From DATFWC01 sp045801465 (GTDB taxonomy: Bacteria > Pseudomonadota > Alphaproteobacteria > Rhizobiales > Xanthobacteraceae), in assembly GCA_045801465.1 (NCBI GenBank), contig JBJMSU010000087.1, positions 1-21,499 of the forward strand: DNA of 21,499 nt. Direction: 5' to 3'. The position numbers were made by a program, and so were the translations under genes. A model generated the notes under the pieces. The model worked only from the letters and a program-made list of their open reading frames with translations. It made no database searches and was not told the DNA's origin. Shown here piece after piece: positions 1 to 7,740 of this stretch. The stretch's first letter is position 1. Each line of letters opens with the position of its first letter.

Positions 1-516
1 GGCTAAGCCCTCGATCGTCATGCACGGTTCGATGCGCGACAATGGCCCGCGCTTGCGGCTGCACACGCAGTACGACAATGCTGAGGCGCAAAACGCTCCG
101 CCGCGCAGCAACAGCGACGGGCCCCTCGCCCGAACGTGTCATCGCCGCATTTCCTCGGGCGCGGTGGCTGCGTGGTGATCCGAGGACGAGACGCTGCGCT
201 ACGGCGCGTACCGTTCGGCGGGCAACCATCAAACGCGAACCCGAGCCGCCGCCCTTGCGCGTTGCGACCGCCGTGATCTTGTCGAACAGTACTGCCGCCA
301 TGATCGGCTGAGTCGGGATGCCGACACATCAGCGGCGCGGCTGCGATGCTGAGGGCGGGCATTCATAACCGACCCTGGATCGTTTGGCTGTCAGTGAGGG
401 TGCTCCGACGCCCGTTCGCGAGGAGGAAGGACGGCCTTCCATCCTGTTGTCATCAGTACGGATGGAACTCGGCAGGCTCGCCGTGATTTAACGGCTTACC
501 GGCGAGGTCGGCTGCG
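1..516. other. No convincing gene; left-edge region
   Basis: I find no gene here that I can support. A minus-strand frame beginning with ATG at 303 stays open to the window edge (about 100 codons), but its translation is rich in Arg/Ala, matches nothing I recognise and has no clear ribosome binding site. The overlapping + strand frames look equally random. The stretch just before 517 probably carries the promoter of the DUF6894 gene, but I see no recognisable consensus there. Confidence 0.4.
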
Positions 517-1032
517 ATGCCGCGCTATTTTTTTAATCTCCGCAGCGCCAGCAAGAGGTTGCAGGATTGCCAGGGGCTGATGCTCCGGGGTCAAGAAGCC
601 GCCTGCCAAGAAGCCAGGGAGACCGTACAGGATTTCTTTCAGCCGTCGACCGGTCGAGTGGCTCCCGATTGGGCGGGTTGGTCGATGGAAGTGTGCGACG
701 AGCGGGGACGTTGTATCCTGTTCATGCCCTTTGCCGACGCGCCGAAGCTGCGAGAGATCGCAAGTGAACCGGCGGAGGCGCCGGCGTTATCCAAAATCGT
801 CCAGCTCGATGTCGCACGGGCCAAGCGCGAGCTCGTCGCCATGGAAGCGCGAACGCGCGAGCTCGTCCGCCGCACCGCGATGCTGGTCGATCGAAATCGT
901 TACGAAACGAAGCACCTGTATTATTTGATGCAGGTAGCCGGAGAAGCGCGTTTGCAGGCTGGAGAGCTCGTGGCGCGCTCGCGACAGCAGACAGCATCGC
1001 GAGAATGGTCCTTGCTGGCAGGGGGTGCATGA
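517..1032 (+). CDS. DUF6894-domain protein with helical C-terminal extension
   Basis: A 171-residue protein of unknown function. The first residues (MPRYFFNLRS) are the hallmark opening of the DUF6894 family, small proteins abundant in Rhizobiales whose role is not established. The DUF6894-like part covers roughly residues 1-80, including a variant of the usual region with an acidic or aromatic turn (WSMEVCDERGR). Residues 95-165 form a charged, Arg/Glu-rich stretch predicted to be a long helix, which is longer than in the typical family member of about 80 residues. There is no signal peptide or membrane segment. The ribosome binding site is weak (GAGG about nine bases before ATG). It lies 52 bases upstream of the Crp/Fnr regulator on the same strand, so the two may be co-transcribed. 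The family call is good; the function is unknown. Confidence 0.75.
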   Translation: MPRYFFNLRSASKRLQDCQGLMLRGQEAACQEARETVQDFFQPSTGRVAPDWAGWSMEVCDERGRCILFMPFADAPKLREIASEPAEAPALSKIVQLDVARAKRELVAMEARTRELVRRTAMLVDRNRYETKHLYYLMQVAGEARLQAGELVARSRQQTASREWSLLAGGA

Positions 1033-1084
1033 CAATGCCAGACGGCTCCACGTGAGCCAGCGCGTGTCGTGATGGAGTAAAATC

Positions 1085-1846
1085 ATGCAAGAATTGACCA
1101 TCCATGCGAAAATCGTCGACCTCGGTGTCGGCGCCATCGGCCGCAACCGCCTCCTGGCGGGACTGCCGCCCGCCGATTTCGCCCTGCTGGCGCCCCATCT
1201 CGCCGAAACCACGCTCGAACGGGGCACCGTGCTGACGGAGCCGGGCCAGCCGATCAGGCGAGTCATCTTCCTGCACGGCGGTCTCGTCTCGCTGCTCGGC
1301 GTGCTGCCCGAGGGGGATGCCGTCGACACCGCAACGATCGGGCGCGAAGGGGCGCTCGGCCTTTCAGCCGGGCTCGGCTCGCAGCTCGCCGTGAGCCGTG
1401 CCGTCGTCCAGCTGCCCGGCGCCGCGGTACAGATTTCGCCGCTCCGGCTGGCGGAGGCGGCGGCGCAAAGCAAGGCCGTGCGCGACATGATCGTCCGCTA
1501 CTGCGACGCCTTGCTGGCGCAGATACAGCAGTCGGTCGTGTGCAACACCGTGCATCACGTGCAGGAGCGCCTATGCCGCTGGCTGCTGCAGGCGCATGAT
1601 CGCATCGACGGCGACACGATCCCGCTCACGCAGGAGTTTGTGTCCGGCCTCTTGGGCGTGCAGCGCACCACCGTAACGGCGATTTGCCGCGTGCTGCAGG
1701 CGGACGGGATCATCGACGTTCGGCGCGGCCGCATTCTGATCCGCAACGCTGGCGCGCTGACACGAAAGTCATGCGCCTGCTACGGCGTCGTCCGACGCCT
1801 CAACGATCAAGCCTGTCGCGGGTTCGTCGGCGCACCGAACCCCTGA
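1085..1846 (+). CDS. Crp/Fnr family transcriptional regulator
   Basis: A 253-residue DNA-binding regulator. Residues 20-125 form the cyclic-nucleotide-binding-like beta-barrel, opening with RNRLLAGLPPADF, a common start in rhizobial members. A long dimerisation helix follows (about 128-160). Residues 160-222 form the winged helix, with LTQEFVSGLLGVQRTTVT (181-198) as the helix-turn-helix and DVRRGRILI as the wing. The N-terminal cysteine cluster that binds an Fe-S centre in true FNR is absent (the first Cys is C140), so oxygen sensing through such a cluster is unlikely; the ligand cannot be told. The tail has the CxCYGVVRR pattern often seen in this subgroup, then an unusually long end. The start is supported by GGAG seven bases before ATG. 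Its targets are unknown; nothing shows that it controls the adjacent convergent glycan cluster. Confidence 0.9.
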   Translation: MQELTIHAKIVDLGVGAIGRNRLLAGLPPADFALLAPHLAETTLERGTVLTEPGQPIRRVIFLHGGLVSLLGVLPEGDAVDTATIGREGALGLSAGLGSQLAVSRAVVQLPGAAVQISPLRLAEAAAQSKAVRDMIVRYCDALLAQIQQSVVCNTVHHVQERLCRWLLQAHDRIDGDTIPLTQEFVSGLLGVQRTTVTAICRVLQADGIIDVRRGRILIRNAGALTRKSCACYGVVRRLNDQACRGFVGAPNP

Positions 1847-1867
1847 CGTGCACCGCAGACCAGGATC

Positions 1868-1939
1868 CCAAAAAAAGTCGGCGCCTGTGCGTTTCCGGAC
1901 CAGCGGCGCACCGCTTCGCTCTGCAGTAAGAAGCGCCGC
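1868..1939 (-). terminator. Possible terminator between convergent genes
   Basis: Between the convergent Crp/Fnr and decarboxylase genes there is a 7-base inverted repeat (GCGGCGC at 1903-1909, GCGCCGC at 1933-1939). Beyond it, read on the minus strand, lies a run of seven T (within 1869-1876). An alternative 5-base stem, GCGCC with GGCGC, would end four bases before that T run. It could stop minus-strand transcription of the glycan cluster. The stem is imperfect and the spacing is uncertain. Confidence 0.3.
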
Positions 1940-2029
1940 ATCCGGCACACGCGCGCCGCCGCGCGGATGAGCGTTAGCGCATTCGGGAGCGGCCGTCCCG
2001 CGTCTCCCTTCGCTCATGCAGGCTACGGA

Positions 2030-3064
2030 TCAGCGACGCTTGCGCAGCGCGCGGCCGTTGCCGTGCAGGCGCACCGGGCTGGTCGCCGCCACCGCGATGT
2101 ATTGCCGGGTGAAGATTTTCAGCGAGAAATAATCGATGGTGGCGCGCAGGCCCTTTTCCAGCGTTACTGACGGACGCCAGCCCAATAGCTCCATGGCGCG
2201 CGCGATCACCGGCTGGCGGCGCTTCGGATCGTCCTGCGGCAGCGGCCGCTGTTCGATCCTTGAGCCCGATCCGGTCTGCTGCAGGACGAGTTCGGCGATG
2301 TCGCGCACCGTGACTTCATGGGGATTGCCGAGATTGCACGGACCGGTAACCTCGTCGGCGCTCTCCATGAGCAGCTGCAGGCCACCGAGCAGATCGTCGA
2401 TGTAGCAGAAGGAGCGCGTCTGTGAGCCGTCGCCGTACAGCGTGAGCGGCTCTTCCCTGAGTGCCTGGACGATGAAATTGGAAACGACGCGGCCGTCGTT
2501 CTCCTGCATGCGTGGGCCGTAGGTGTTGAAGATGCGTGCGACCTTGACGGGCAGCCCGTAGGTGCGCCGATAGTCGAAGAACAGTGTCTCGGCGCAACGC
2601 TTGCCCTCGTCATAGCAAGCGCGCGGACCGATCGGGTTGACGCAGCCGAGATAGCTCTCCGGCTGCGGATGGATTTCCGGATCGCCGTAGATTTCGCTGG
2701 TCGACGCCTGGAGCACGCGCGCACCCTTTTGCCGCGCCAATTCCAAGACGTTGTAGGCGCCGACGACGCAGGTCCGCACCGTCGAGACCGGATCCTTCTG
2801 GTAATGCGGCGGCGAAGCCGGACAGGCGAGATTGTAGATGCGGTGCAGCGGGCCGGGAATGTTCAGCGGCTCGACGACGTCCTGGGAAATGAACTTGAAA
2901 TTTGGATGATTCAACAACGGCCGGATGTTGGCGAAATCGCCGGAGAGAAGATTGTCGACGCAAATGACCTTGTGTCCTTGCTGAATGAGACGGTCGCAAA
3001 GGTTGGAGCCGATGAAGCCGGCGCCTCCGGTGACGACGATCTTCAACTTGGTGGCGCCGTTCAT
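2030..3064 (-). CDS. UDP-glucuronate decarboxylase (UDP-xylose synthase type SDR)
   Basis: Extended short-chain dehydrogenase of 344 residues that should convert UDP-glucuronate to UDP-xylose plus CO2 using bound NAD, in the cytosol. The nucleotide-binding motif TGGAGFIGS is at 12-20 and the catalytic STSE at 121-124. YDEGK at 151-155 is the active-site Tyr/Lys pair in the exact form typical of this family. The family-specific NLACPASPPHYQ block lies near 78-89, and GDGSQTRSFCYIDD near 211-224. The body has the usual length of about 310 residues, plus a basic tail of about 35 residues ending RALRKRR. ATG at 3064 is preferred (AGGAG eight bases upstream) over the in-frame TTG one codon earlier. 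It is the last gene of the glycan cluster, about 200 bases from its upstream neighbour and with its own EcfG-type promoter. It probably supplies a pentose donor to the cluster's glycosyltransferases. Confidence 0.92.
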   Translation of the reverse strand: MNGATKLKIVVTGGAGFIGSNLCDRLIQQGHKVICVDNLLSGDFANIRPLLNHPNFKFISQDVVEPLNIPGPLHRIYNLACPASPPHYQKDPVSTVRTCVVGAYNVLELARQKGARVLQASTSEIYGDPEIHPQPESYLGCVNPIGPRACYDEGKRCAETLFFDYRRTYGLPVKVARIFNTYGPRMQENDGRVVSNFIVQALREEPLTLYGDGSQTRSFCYIDDLLGGLQLLMESADEVTGPCNLGNPHEVTVRDIAELVLQQTGSGSRIEQRPLPQDDPKRRQPVIARAMELLGWRPSVTLEKGLRATIDYFSLKIFTRQYIAVAATSPVRLHGNGRALRKRR

Positions 3065-3129
3065 CAACTCGACTCCTCTCCCCTCCTGTTGGTCGCCGCG
3101 CGAACTGCCCGTTCCGCGGTCGCGTGCTA

Positions 3130-3155
3130 AACGGTTGGTTCGTCCCTGCTGTTCC
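3130..3155 (-). promoter_or_regulatory. EcfG-type (general stress response) promoter for the decarboxylase gene
   Basis: On the minus strand, GGAAC (3155-3151) is followed after exactly 17 bases by CGTT (3133-3130). This matches the consensus GGAAC-N16/17-CGTT known for EcfG sigma factors of Alphaproteobacteria. Transcription would start near 3122, giving a leader of about 60 bases before the ATG at 3064. Confidence 0.7.
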
Positions 3156-3230
3156 GCAGTGATTGAAATTCTTCACTAACTTCAGTCTCTACTCCTGTAT
3201 CGCGTCGGCTAGTCGACTCACGCCTCGCGT

Positions 3231-3262
3231 CGCTGCTGATGGTTTACGGCCATCAAGCAGCG
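3231..3262 (-). terminator. Strong stem-loop just after the last glycosyltransferase of unit 2
   Basis: CGCTGCTGATGG (3231-3242) pairs with the segment at 3250-3262 with a single bulged A and a 7-base loop: a 12-base-pair stem that begins about five bases beyond the stop codon at 3268. No T run follows on the minus strand, so this is not a classical intrinsic terminator. It could still end unit 2, stabilise the 3' end of its mRNA, or act with Rho. Confidence 0.45.
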
Positions 3263-3267
3263 CGGAT

Positions 3268-4371
3268 TTACGCGACGGCTTCCGTTCGAATCTTCGGCGT
3301 GACGCTGTCGAGAACCTCGCAGTAATACTCCTCCAGCTGTTTCGCCCTGTGCTCGGAGGTGTGGCTGTTGAGCACACGCTTGCGCGCGGCCGCCGCAATG
3401 CTGAGCCGGCGCTCCTCGGGGAGCTCGCTCAACGCGTTGACGACGTGTTCCGGCACATCGGCGATCAGAATTTCCTCGCCGGGCACGAAGATCGTCTCGA
3501 TGCCGGGCCAGCGGTCGCTGATGACGGGAGCACCGCATGCCGCCGCCTCGAACAGCCGCACGCTCGGAGAAAAGCCGGCGGCCGCCATGTCGGCACGGGT
3601 GATGTTCAGCGCGAAGCGCTGGCTCCCGTAGAACGCCGGGTGAGCGGCGGGCGCGAGGTGATCGCGCCGCTCGACATTCGCCGGCCATGCGATGCCGGCG
3701 GGGTATTGCGGCCCGACCACGGCGAAGGAGTCCGTGGGCAGATATCGCGCCGGCTCGATCAGCAGCCGTTCCAGCTTGGGCTGCCGATCCGCGCTGTAGG
3801 TGCCGAGATATCCGAGGCTCCACTTCGCGCGGGCTGCAGCCGGCGCGTGAACCTCCGGATCGACCGAGCAGTACAGCGGACGCGCGCGCGGACTGCCGTA
3901 CATTTCTTCCACGAATTCGAGCGTCGGCCCGCCAGTGAAGGACAGGTAGAGATCGAAACGCGGAACCAGCGCTGCATGGATGTAATCGGCGGTGTTGGTG
4001 GTAAGCTTCATCAGCGTCACCGGCGTGTCGATATCGTAGAAGGCGGTGACGCCGCGCGCGTTCATAGTCAGCCAGTCGCCGAGGACGGCGCCGTCCGGGA
4101 CGTAGGAGCCGAGGATAACGAGGTCGGCATCGGCGACGAGGCGGCCGAAGCGGCGCGGCACCTCTTTCAGCGATCGGTAGAGCTCGACCGTGCAATAGCC
4201 GGGATGGCGCAGGTCGCGGTGCTCGCGATACCACGGGACGTCGCGCTCCACAAAGGTGACCTTGTGGCCGCGCGCGGCCAGCGCCTTAATCAGCGCGCGG
4301 TAAGTCGTGGCATGGCCATTGCCCCAGGAAGAGGTGATCGAAAGGCCGAAGATAACGATGTCGAGAGTCAT
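3268..4371 (-). CDS. CgeB-like family glycosyltransferase (copy A)
   Basis: A 367-residue GT-B-fold glycosyltransferase related to CgeB and the Glyco_trans_1_2 family. It should move a sugar from a nucleotide donor; donor and acceptor are unknown. The N-terminal Rossmann half opens IVIFGLSITSSWGNGHAT (residues 4-21), with a W-x-x-G loop shared by all four paralogues in this window. The C-terminal donor-binding half carries GFSPSVRLFEAAACGAPVISD, the E-containing motif expected where the nucleotide sugar binds, followed by PGIETIF. There is no signal peptide or membrane segment. The ATG overlaps the stop of the upstream gene (ATGA, 4368-4371). The frame stays open far upstream, but that stretch lies inside the neighbouring gene, so this start is chosen. 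It is closest in wording to copy D (15150-16244): both have SSWGNGHAT, FERDVPxY and YLGTYxADRQ. Confidence 0.87.
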   Translation of the reverse strand: MTLDIVIFGLSITSSWGNGHATTYRALIKALAARGHKVTFVERDVPWYREHRDLRHPGYCTVELYRSLKEVPRRFGRLVADADLVILGSYVPDGAVLGDWLTMNARGVTAFYDIDTPVTLMKLTTNTADYIHAALVPRFDLYLSFTGGPTLEFVEEMYGSPRARPLYCSVDPEVHAPAAARAKWSLGYLGTYSADRQPKLERLLIEPARYLPTDSFAVVGPQYPAGIAWPANVERRDHLAPAAHPAFYGSQRFALNITRADMAAAGFSPSVRLFEAAACGAPVISDRWPGIETIFVPGEEILIADVPEHVVNALSELPEERRLSIAAAARKRVLNSHTSEHRAKQLEEYYCEVLDSVTPKIRTEAVA

Positions 4372-5459
4372 TCCGCTGCCTCGCGAGTGCTGCTTGCTGT
4401 TCCCAAAAGCTCGGTGACCTGTTGGGCACGGTGGCGATACGTGTGATGCGCGAGAACGCGTGCCTTGGCGGCGGCGCCGATCCGTTGCGCTGCCGCGGGC
4501 TCCAGAGCAGCGATGAGATCGGCAACGTCCTCGCCGCTTGCTGCGGTGAGGATTTCCGTGTCCGGGTCGAGGAACAGCTCGATGCCGTCCCATGCGTCGG
4601 TGATGATGCAGGCGCCGACGCCAGCGGCCTCGAAGATGCGCGTCGGCGGCGAGAATCCGTAGCGCGCCATGCTGTCGCGATTGATGTTGAGCGTGGCGAG
4701 ACTGGACGAGAATAATGCGTTGTGCTGTCCCGTTCCCACATGGCCGATATGGCGGACGTTGGCGGGCAGCGCCTTGGTCTCCCACCCGGAGCCACCCATG
4801 AGGAAGTCGCGCCGGGGCAGCAGGGCCGCCGGCTTGAGGAAGAATTCCTCCACCCGTGCTTCGCGATCCGGCAGCCGATTGCCCAGGAAGCTCAGATCGC
4901 AGCGCAGGTCTTCGCGGGGCGGAACCGGATGATGCGTCGCCGGGTCGACGGCGTTGTAGATCGGCACGCACAATCGCGCGCCGCAGCTCTCGTAGGCGCG
5001 CACCACCGGATCGCCGCCGCCGTAGGTGAGAACGAAATCGTAGCGCGGGATGGCGGCGCGCAGATGATGATCGCGGTCAGCCGCAAGGGCGTCGAGCGTC
5101 GCCGGCGCATCCACGTCCCAGAACACGGCGAGCGTGCCTGCCGAACGCGCATCCGGCACGGCGACCTCCAGCTCGGCATCGAATACGCCGACGCCGCTTG
5201 CCTTCACCAGCAGGTCGGCCGTGCGTGCGCCTTCCGCCAATGCGCGCTGCCATCCCTCGGACGTCGCCGGATAGACCACTACCTTGGCCCAATCCGGATC
5301 GTCCATGTCGCGGTGCTGTTGCCGGCCGAACGCGTCCGGCTCATAGAACGTGATGTCGTGCCCAAGCCGGGCGAGCGCGCGCAGCAGACCGCGATAATAC
5401 GTGGCGGCGCCGTTCCAATAGGAAGAAACCAGGCTCGATCCGAAGAAGCAGATTTTCAT
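4368..5459 (-). CDS. CgeB-like family glycosyltransferase (copy B)
   Basis: A 363-residue cytosolic GT-B glycosyltransferase of the same family as its two tandem neighbours. It opens MKICFFGSSLVSSYWNGAAT, a clear variant of the paralogue motif. The middle contains YNAVDPATHHPVPP and LSFLGNRLPDREARVEEF, equivalent to the VDPEVH and YLGTYSADRQ blocks in copy A. The donor-binding region reads GFSPPTRIFEAAGVGACIITD followed by DGIELFLDPDTEIL. The ATG overlaps the upstream stop (ATGA, 5456-5459), and the gene in turn overlaps copy A by four bases, so the three copies are tightly coupled. A, B and C look like an old tandem expansion and probably add successive residues, but which sugars cannot be read from the sequence. 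Confidence 0.87.
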   Translation of the reverse strand: MKICFFGSSLVSSYWNGAATYYRGLLRALARLGHDITFYEPDAFGRQQHRDMDDPDWAKVVVYPATSEGWQRALAEGARTADLLVKASGVGVFDAELEVAVPDARSAGTLAVFWDVDAPATLDALAADRDHHLRAAIPRYDFVLTYGGGDPVVRAYESCGARLCVPIYNAVDPATHHPVPPREDLRCDLSFLGNRLPDREARVEEFFLKPAALLPRRDFLMGGSGWETKALPANVRHIGHVGTGQHNALFSSSLATLNINRDSMARYGFSPPTRIFEAAGVGACIITDAWDGIELFLDPDTEILTAASGEDVADLIAALEPAAAQRIGAAAKARVLAHHTYRHRAQQVTELLGTASSTREAAE

Positions 5460-6595
5460 GATGCCAACACCCGCGGTTGATGGCTGTCGGTCACGGTGGT
5501 CCGCACCGTGCGGGTCTGCAGGCTCTCGATGATGGCGATGAGCTCCGCTGCGCGATGCGTGCAGGTATGGCGGGCATGAATCGCGCGCAGTCCGGCGCGC
5601 GTCAGCTCGGCGGCAAGGTCGGCATCGCGCAGGACCAGCGACAGCGCGGCGGTCATTTCGGCGCCCGTTGCGGCCGCGATATAGCTGCCGGCGGGGAACA
5701 AGCCTTCGACGTCGCGCCACGGCGAGCAAATCAGCGGAATGCCGCAGGCGAGCGCTTCGAACATGCGAATGGTCGGAATGCCCGGCAAGCTGGCAACGTA
5801 CGGCCGCCGCGGCACGTGCACCGTCATGCGGGCGCGCGCAAAGGCATCGGGCACGCGCTGATTGGGCAGCCAGCCTGCATACATGATCCCGCAGGCAGCA
5901 AGATTGGCACAAGCCTCCTGGGGATAGCGCACACCATGCACGCGCGCCGACAGCCCGAGCTGACGCACTGGCTCGAGCAGGAATTCGGTGAGCTCCTGCG
6001 TCCGTTCGCCGTCGCCCCAATTGCCGATCCACACGAGGTCGGTTTCTTTTGTGTGTGCGAGCGGACGGAACAGCGCCGTGTCGGCCGCCTCATGCCAGGT
6101 GAACACGCGACGTCCCCAGCCGTGGCGCAGATAGACCTCGCGCAGCACCTCGCCGAAGACGAGAACGCCGTCATAGTCCTCGATGTCGAACAGCGCGAGG
6201 TCATGCGGCGCCGTGACGGCGCGGTGATGCGTGTCGTGGAACAGAAGCGTGAACGGGGCGCCTTGCCGACGCCGACGCCCGAGCGCGGCGACCAGCTCCG
6301 GCGGATTCCATTCGTGCACGATGACGACGTCGGCGCCATCGAGCGCGCGCTCGTAGTCGATGTCGTTGGAGAGGTACTGCTCGATGCGCACGCTGGGCAC
6401 AATGGCCGGCGCGTTGGCGAGGGCTTCAGGCCCGCCGTCGCGCAGCGCGTTGGTGCGGCTCCAGCCGTCGAGCGGCTCGTAGACGCTGACTTGATGGCCG
6501 CCGCGGACGAGCTCGCGGGCAATGCCTCGGAGGAAATGGGCGTTGCCGTGATTCCAGCACGACGTGAACGAATGATAGAACAACACGAATTTCAT
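5456..6595 (-). CDS. CgeB-like family glycosyltransferase (copy C)
   Basis: A 379-residue GT-B glycosyltransferase, the most diverged of the four CgeB-like paralogues here. It opens MKFVLFYHSFTSCWNHGNAH, keeping the Trp-x-x-Gly loop. A conserved HEWNPPEL block lies near residues 95-102, and the donor-binding part reads LPGIPTIRMFEALACGIPLIC followed by SPWRDVEGLF. The protein is soluble, with no signal sequence. It starts at an ATG that overlaps the stop of the GT4 gene (6592-6595) and ends overlapping copy B. The frame is open upstream only because it runs inside the GT4 gene. I infer a transferase acting on the same growing glycan as copies A and B; the specific sugar is unknown. Confidence 0.85.
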   Translation of the reverse strand: MKFVLFYHSFTSCWNHGNAHFLRGIARELVRGGHQVSVYEPLDGWSRTNALRDGGPEALANAPAIVPSVRIEQYLSNDIDYERALDGADVVIVHEWNPPELVAALGRRRRQGAPFTLLFHDTHHRAVTAPHDLALFDIEDYDGVLVFGEVLREVYLRHGWGRRVFTWHEAADTALFRPLAHTKETDLVWIGNWGDGERTQELTEFLLEPVRQLGLSARVHGVRYPQEACANLAACGIMYAGWLPNQRVPDAFARARMTVHVPRRPYVASLPGIPTIRMFEALACGIPLICSPWRDVEGLFPAGSYIAAATGAEMTAALSLVLRDADLAAELTRAGLRAIHARHTCTHRAAELIAIIESLQTRTVRTTVTDSHQPRVLAS

Positions 6596-7740
6596 GCGCG
6601 GGCCTCCGCCGGATCGAAATCGGATGCCCATTGCAGGCTCGGTGCGCGCTCGCATAGGCCCGCATAGGTGGCGCGGTAGGCTTCAGCCATGGCGGCGAGC
6701 GGATAGCGAGCGGCGCGCCGCGCGGATGCCAACCGCAAGGCGTCGCGCAGCGACGCATCGCGGCAAACCGAGCGCAACGCATTGCGGATGGCGCGATTGT
6801 TCAGCGGGTCCACCATGATGGCGGCGCCGGCCCACAGCTCGCGGAACGAAGCGATGTCCGACAGGACCAGGGCGCAACCGGCCGCGGCGGCTTCCAGGAC
6901 CGTGAGACCGAACGGCTCGTAAAGCGCGGGGGCCGCAAACACGGCGGCGCGCCGCATCTGTTCGAGCAGTTGCGATCGCGGCAGTGGCCCCAGGGGCTCG
7001 ATTCTGCCAATCCCTCTCTCATGAGCCGCCGCGCCGTCGACCGACTGCAGCGGGCCGGCCACGCGCACCGGCCAGTCGAGCTCGGATGCGATGGCCGCCA
7101 GCGCCGCAAGGTTCTTGGCTTCGTCCCACAGCCGTCCGGCCGCCAGGATGAATGGCTCCTTGGTGACGATGGTAGGCGCAAAGTCGATTCCGTTCAGGAT
7201 CACTCCGCCGCGCCGGCGCGGGGCGTACAGCGCCTGGACCGTATCGCGGAAGGCGGAGGTCGGCGCGATCCAGGCGTCGGCACGGTCAAGCCCGGCGGCA
7301 ACGTTGGCGATATAGCGATGCCAGCGCGGCTCCGACGGTTCGCCGCCGCGGCAGGCCCGCCACCACGAGCGCACGCAGGAATGAGCGCTGACGAGGACCG
7401 GAGCCGTCCAGTCGCCGCACGCCTCGCGGTAGCCGTTGAGGTGAACGATGTCGGGCCGCAGCCGCCCCTCGATCGTGGCGAGGTGCTCCAAGGCGCGGGA
7501 GAAATCGTGGCCTCCAGGATCCATCCATTCGAGCGCGAGATCGGTGATCTCGAGGTCGAGGCCTGCGACGTCGCGGATTGCCGCAAGCTGGTGGTCCTGT
7601 GGCGGCGGCCCCAGCGTGACAAGGGTGACGCGGTCGCCGCGCCGGCAAAGCTCACGGGCAAGAGCAGTGGCAAAGACCCAGACGCCGCCGACGGCGTCGG
7701 TCGTCATCAGCACCCGTAAGCCTCGTGACGGCGGATTCAT
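6592..7740 (-). CDS. GT4 family glycosyltransferase
   Basis: A 382-residue retaining glycosyltransferase of the GT-B fold (glycosyl transferase group 1). The N-terminal acceptor half opens RVLMTTDAVGGVWVFATALA, the Gly-rich loop typical of GT4. The donor half contains ILAAGRLWDEAKNLAAL, with the conserved Gly-Arg and Lys of the phosphate-binding site, and EPFGLTVLEAAAAGCALVLSD, the E-x7-E signature. Length and domain order are normal for the family. It is cytosolic, without membrane segments. The gene overlaps the radical SAM gene upstream (ATGA, 7737-7740) and copy C downstream, so it is firmly embedded in unit 2. It differs in family from the three CgeB-like enzymes and probably makes a different linkage, perhaps an early step; that order is inference. 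Confidence 0.9.
   Translation of the reverse strand: MNPPSRGLRVLMTTDAVGGVWVFATALARELCRRGDRVTLVTLGPPPQDHQLAAIRDVAGLDLEITDLALEWMDPGGHDFSRALEHLATIEGRLRPDIVHLNGYREACGDWTAPVLVSAHSCVRSWWRACRGGEPSEPRWHRYIANVAAGLDRADAWIAPTSAFRDTVQALYAPRRRGGVILNGIDFAPTIVTKEPFILAAGRLWDEAKNLAALAAIASELDWPVRVAGPLQSVDGAAAHERGIGRIEPLGPLPRSQLLEQMRRAAVFAAPALYEPFGLTVLEAAAAGCALVLSDIASFRELWAGAAIMVDPLNNRAIRNALRSVCRDASLRDALRLASARRAARYPLAAMAEAYRATYAGLCERAPSLQWASDFDPAEARA

Noticed and set aside
1..303. Minus-strand frame open from ATG at 303 to the window edge
   Set aside because: The translation is compositionally random, has no recognisable motif and no ribosome binding site; the other frames are open over similar lengths in this GC-rich DNA.
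3163..4446. A 427-codon + strand frame opposite glycosyltransferase A
   Set aside because: It is antisense to a well-supported gene, His/Arg-rich, and typical of third-position GC bias rather than a real protein.
4372..6032. Long upstream extensions of glycosyltransferase frames (also seen for the epimerase, methyltransferase and copy D frames)
   Set aside because: The extra residues are Arg-rich read-through inside the neighbouring gene; the family start motif follows the 4-base overlap start codon.
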